DNA from: Euzebya pacifica
GTDB taxonomy: Bacteria > Actinomycetota > Nitriliruptoria > Euzebyales > Euzebyaceae
Length of the DNA: 64,000 bases
Reading direction: 5' to 3'
NCBI RefSeq assembly: GCF_003344865.1
Contig: NZ_CP031165.1
Coordinates: forward strand, 1,555,910-1,619,909
Part shown: in pieces, positions 62,876-64,000 of the stretch
Numbering within the stretch: the stretch's first letter is position 1
Layout: the number at the start of each line of letters is the position of its first letter
The notes under the pieces: model-generated
The model's input: the letters and a program-made list of their open reading frames with translations, nothing else
Databases searched by the model: none
Told to the model about the DNA's origin: nothing
Made by a program: the position numbers and the translations under genes

Positions 62876-62937
62876 CAGGCCACGGAGCGAGGGGTGTTGG
62901 CGGTCACGCCCACCAGTGTGGTCGTGGGGTGTGACGC

Positions 62938-63585
62938 TCAGCTCGCGGGCAGCGACCAGGTCGTGGGCGGATCGTCGTCGGTGTCCCAGGAAGCGGTGCC
63001 TGACGGGCCGTCCCCGCTCGCACCCGAGCAGCGCAGCCGGACGATCTCCGTCACGAGCACGGCCACGGCGACGACCCACAGCACCAGGCCGGACGCCCAG
63101 GCCAGCCGTGCGAGGTCCTCGGCCGCCCACATCGCATCCAGGTGGCGCGGCCCGAGCAGCGTGCCCCAGTCGTGCACGCCGCCGATCAGCGGCAGCCGCT
63201 GGTGGGGCGCATCGGCGATGTAGACCGACGCGTCCTGGGTCGACGTCGCCGCCCAGCCGAGCGCGAGCGCTGCCCCGAGTCGATCCCTCGACCGCCACCA
63301 CAGGCCGGCGGCCACCAGCAGGGGCACCATCACCTGGGTGCCGCTGCCCATGGTCAGCATCCCTGCACGCGGCAACCAGGCGAAGGCGACGTGGCCGAAC
63401 TCGTGCACGGCCAGGTCGATCCAGCCGAGCACCGGCACCCTCGTGCCACGCACGAACGCGTACCAGCCGAGCAGCACCACGACGGGCAGGCCGATGGCGT
63501 GATGCCACCACTCCCGCTCCGGCGCCGTCGGCCAGAACCCACCACGACGGGTCGTGGTGGCGGGCACGGGGCGGGAGAGGTCCAC
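62938..63585 (-). CDS. Membrane metalloprotease-like protein with a HExxH motif
   Basis: The 215-residue membrane protein contains HEFGHVAFAWLP (about residue 60), the zinc-binding HExxH pattern seen in M50-type intramembrane proteases, placed near the membrane after a helix (IGLPVVVLLGWYAFV). Further helices are VPLLVAAGLWWRSR and LARLAWASGLVLWVVAVAVLVTEIV. A distal NPDG-like motif typical of site-2 proteases is not obvious, so the family assignment is tentative. It may be co-transcribed with the YdjM-like gene. The C terminus is hydrophilic and acidic. Confidence 0.65.
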   Translation of the reverse strand: MDLSRPVPATTTRRGGFWPTAPEREWWHHAIGLPVVVLLGWYAFVRGTRVPVLGWIDLAVHEFGHVAFAWLPRAGMLTMGSGTQVMVPLLVAAGLWWRSRDRLGAALALGWAATSTQDASVYIADAPHQRLPLIGGVHDWGTLLGPRHLDAMWAAEDLARLAWASGLVLWVVAVAVLVTEIVRLRCSGASGDGPSGTASWDTDDDPPTTWSLPAS

Positions 63586-63629
63586 GGCCTGTTCATCGGC
63601 ACACCGACGTCAGACGTTGAACGAGCCGT

Positions 63630-64000
63630 TCAGGTCGGCCGATCCGCGAGCAGCGACTGGCTCGCCCGACCCACCGGTCCGTCCAGGTCGTGGAGGATCG
63701 AGTGGGCGTGGCCGATGCCGTGGTCGGTCAGGACGGTGTGGGCATCCAGGCCGATCCACTCACCCTGCGGTTGGCGGGTCAGGTGCACCGTCAGGTCGAC
63801 GTTGACGAACAGGCCGTCCTCGCCCAGGGCGGTGCCGGGACCGCTGCGGGCCGACACCCCGTTGCCCGAGTCCGCGGACACCAGCAGGCGGTCCGTTCCC
63901 GTCGGGTCCTCGTCCGCCAGCAGCCGCACGGGCATGCGCATCCACGCGCGCGCAGGGCCGGGGACCTCCCAGCCGCCCTCGACGAAGCGCGACTCCATCG
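63630..64000 (-). CDS. Acyl-CoA thioesterase-like protein, C-terminal part (cut by the window)
   Basis: About 123 residues are visible and resemble the C-terminal half of TesB-like thioesterase-superfamily proteins: ARAWMRMPVRLL, VSADSGNGVSA, FVNVDLTVHLTRQPQGEWIGLDAHTVLTDHGIGHAHSILHDLDGPVGRASQSLL. The family is usually about 260 residues, so the 5' end lies past the window edge even though an ATG occurs at 63998. The enzyme would hydrolyse acyl-CoA thioesters. Its neighbours give no further hint. Confidence 0.75.
   Translation of the reverse strand, partial: MESRFVEGGWEVPGPARAWMRMPVRLLADEDPTGTDRLLVSADSGNGVSARSGPGTALGEDGLFVNVDLTVHLTRQPQGEWIGLDAHTVLTDHGIGHAHSILHDLDGPVGRASQSLLADRPT

Overview
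The window is high-GC DNA with very short intergenic gaps. It looks like chromosome from a deep-branching actinobacterium; a Nitriliruptoria/Euzebya-like organism is my guess, not a proof. Supporting signs are the dominance of GC-ending codons, many genes with a TANNNT -10 box 6-10 nt before the start codon (leaderless mRNAs), cell-wall-binding type 2 repeats, a heliorhodopsin and the actinobacterial order of paa and ftsEX genes. I see no rRNA, tRNA, CRISPR array, insertion sequence, prophage or integrase. No gene-free stretch exceeds 300 bases.

Layout. 1-8.8 kb: the 3' part of pyruvate phosphate dikinase faces an operon for a ribosome-hibernation-like protein, pyruvate:ferredoxin oxidoreductase and a dihydroorotate-dehydrogenase-like flavoprotein; a SRPBCC-CBS-BON protein is divergent. 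8.8-11.2 kb: a small membrane peptide, an ABC ATPase with lost signature motifs and a secreted protein. 11.3-16.4 kb: glycerolipid synthesis (HAD-PlsC fusion, PlsB, divergent gpsA). 16.4-35.5 kb: mostly single genes, including a membrane-anchored nuclease-like protein, EamA and MFS transporters, a subtilase, an amidase, a metallo-beta-lactamase-fold/CWB2 exoprotein, TesB thioesterase, CPBP protease, inositol-monophosphatase-like phosphatase, lipase and a Baeyer-Villiger-type monooxygenase. 34.8-38.2 kb: DtxR-type regulator, malic enzyme, Nudix hydrolase and an unknown gene.

38.3-43.8 kb: prfB with its programmed frameshift is followed by a tightly packed run that I consider the most unusual part: two overlapping genes resembling the halves of a split transketolase but lacking thiamine-diphosphate motifs, an ExeA-like AAA ATPase, two small beta-rich proteins (one membrane-anchored) and a DUF2071 protein. 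43.9-46.5 kb: paaABCD for phenylacetyl-CoA epoxidation behind a promoter flanked by paired operator-like sites. 46.6-52 kb: an exported protein, glutamate dehydrogenase, a 50-bp hairpin repeat, pirin, endonuclease IV and a SIMPL protein.

52-60.6 kb: ftsE, ftsX, an M23 peptidase (probably activated by FtsEX), a C-terminal processing protease, smpB, a divergent GAF-GGDEF-EAL protein, ssrA (tmRNA) and a heliorhodopsin. 60.6-64 kb: an XPB-like helicase, two membrane proteins and a thioesterase cut by the window end.

Family calls come from recognising motifs by eye; no database search was possible. Start sites were chosen from Shine-Dalgarno sequences, leaderless -10 spacing or overlap with the gene before.
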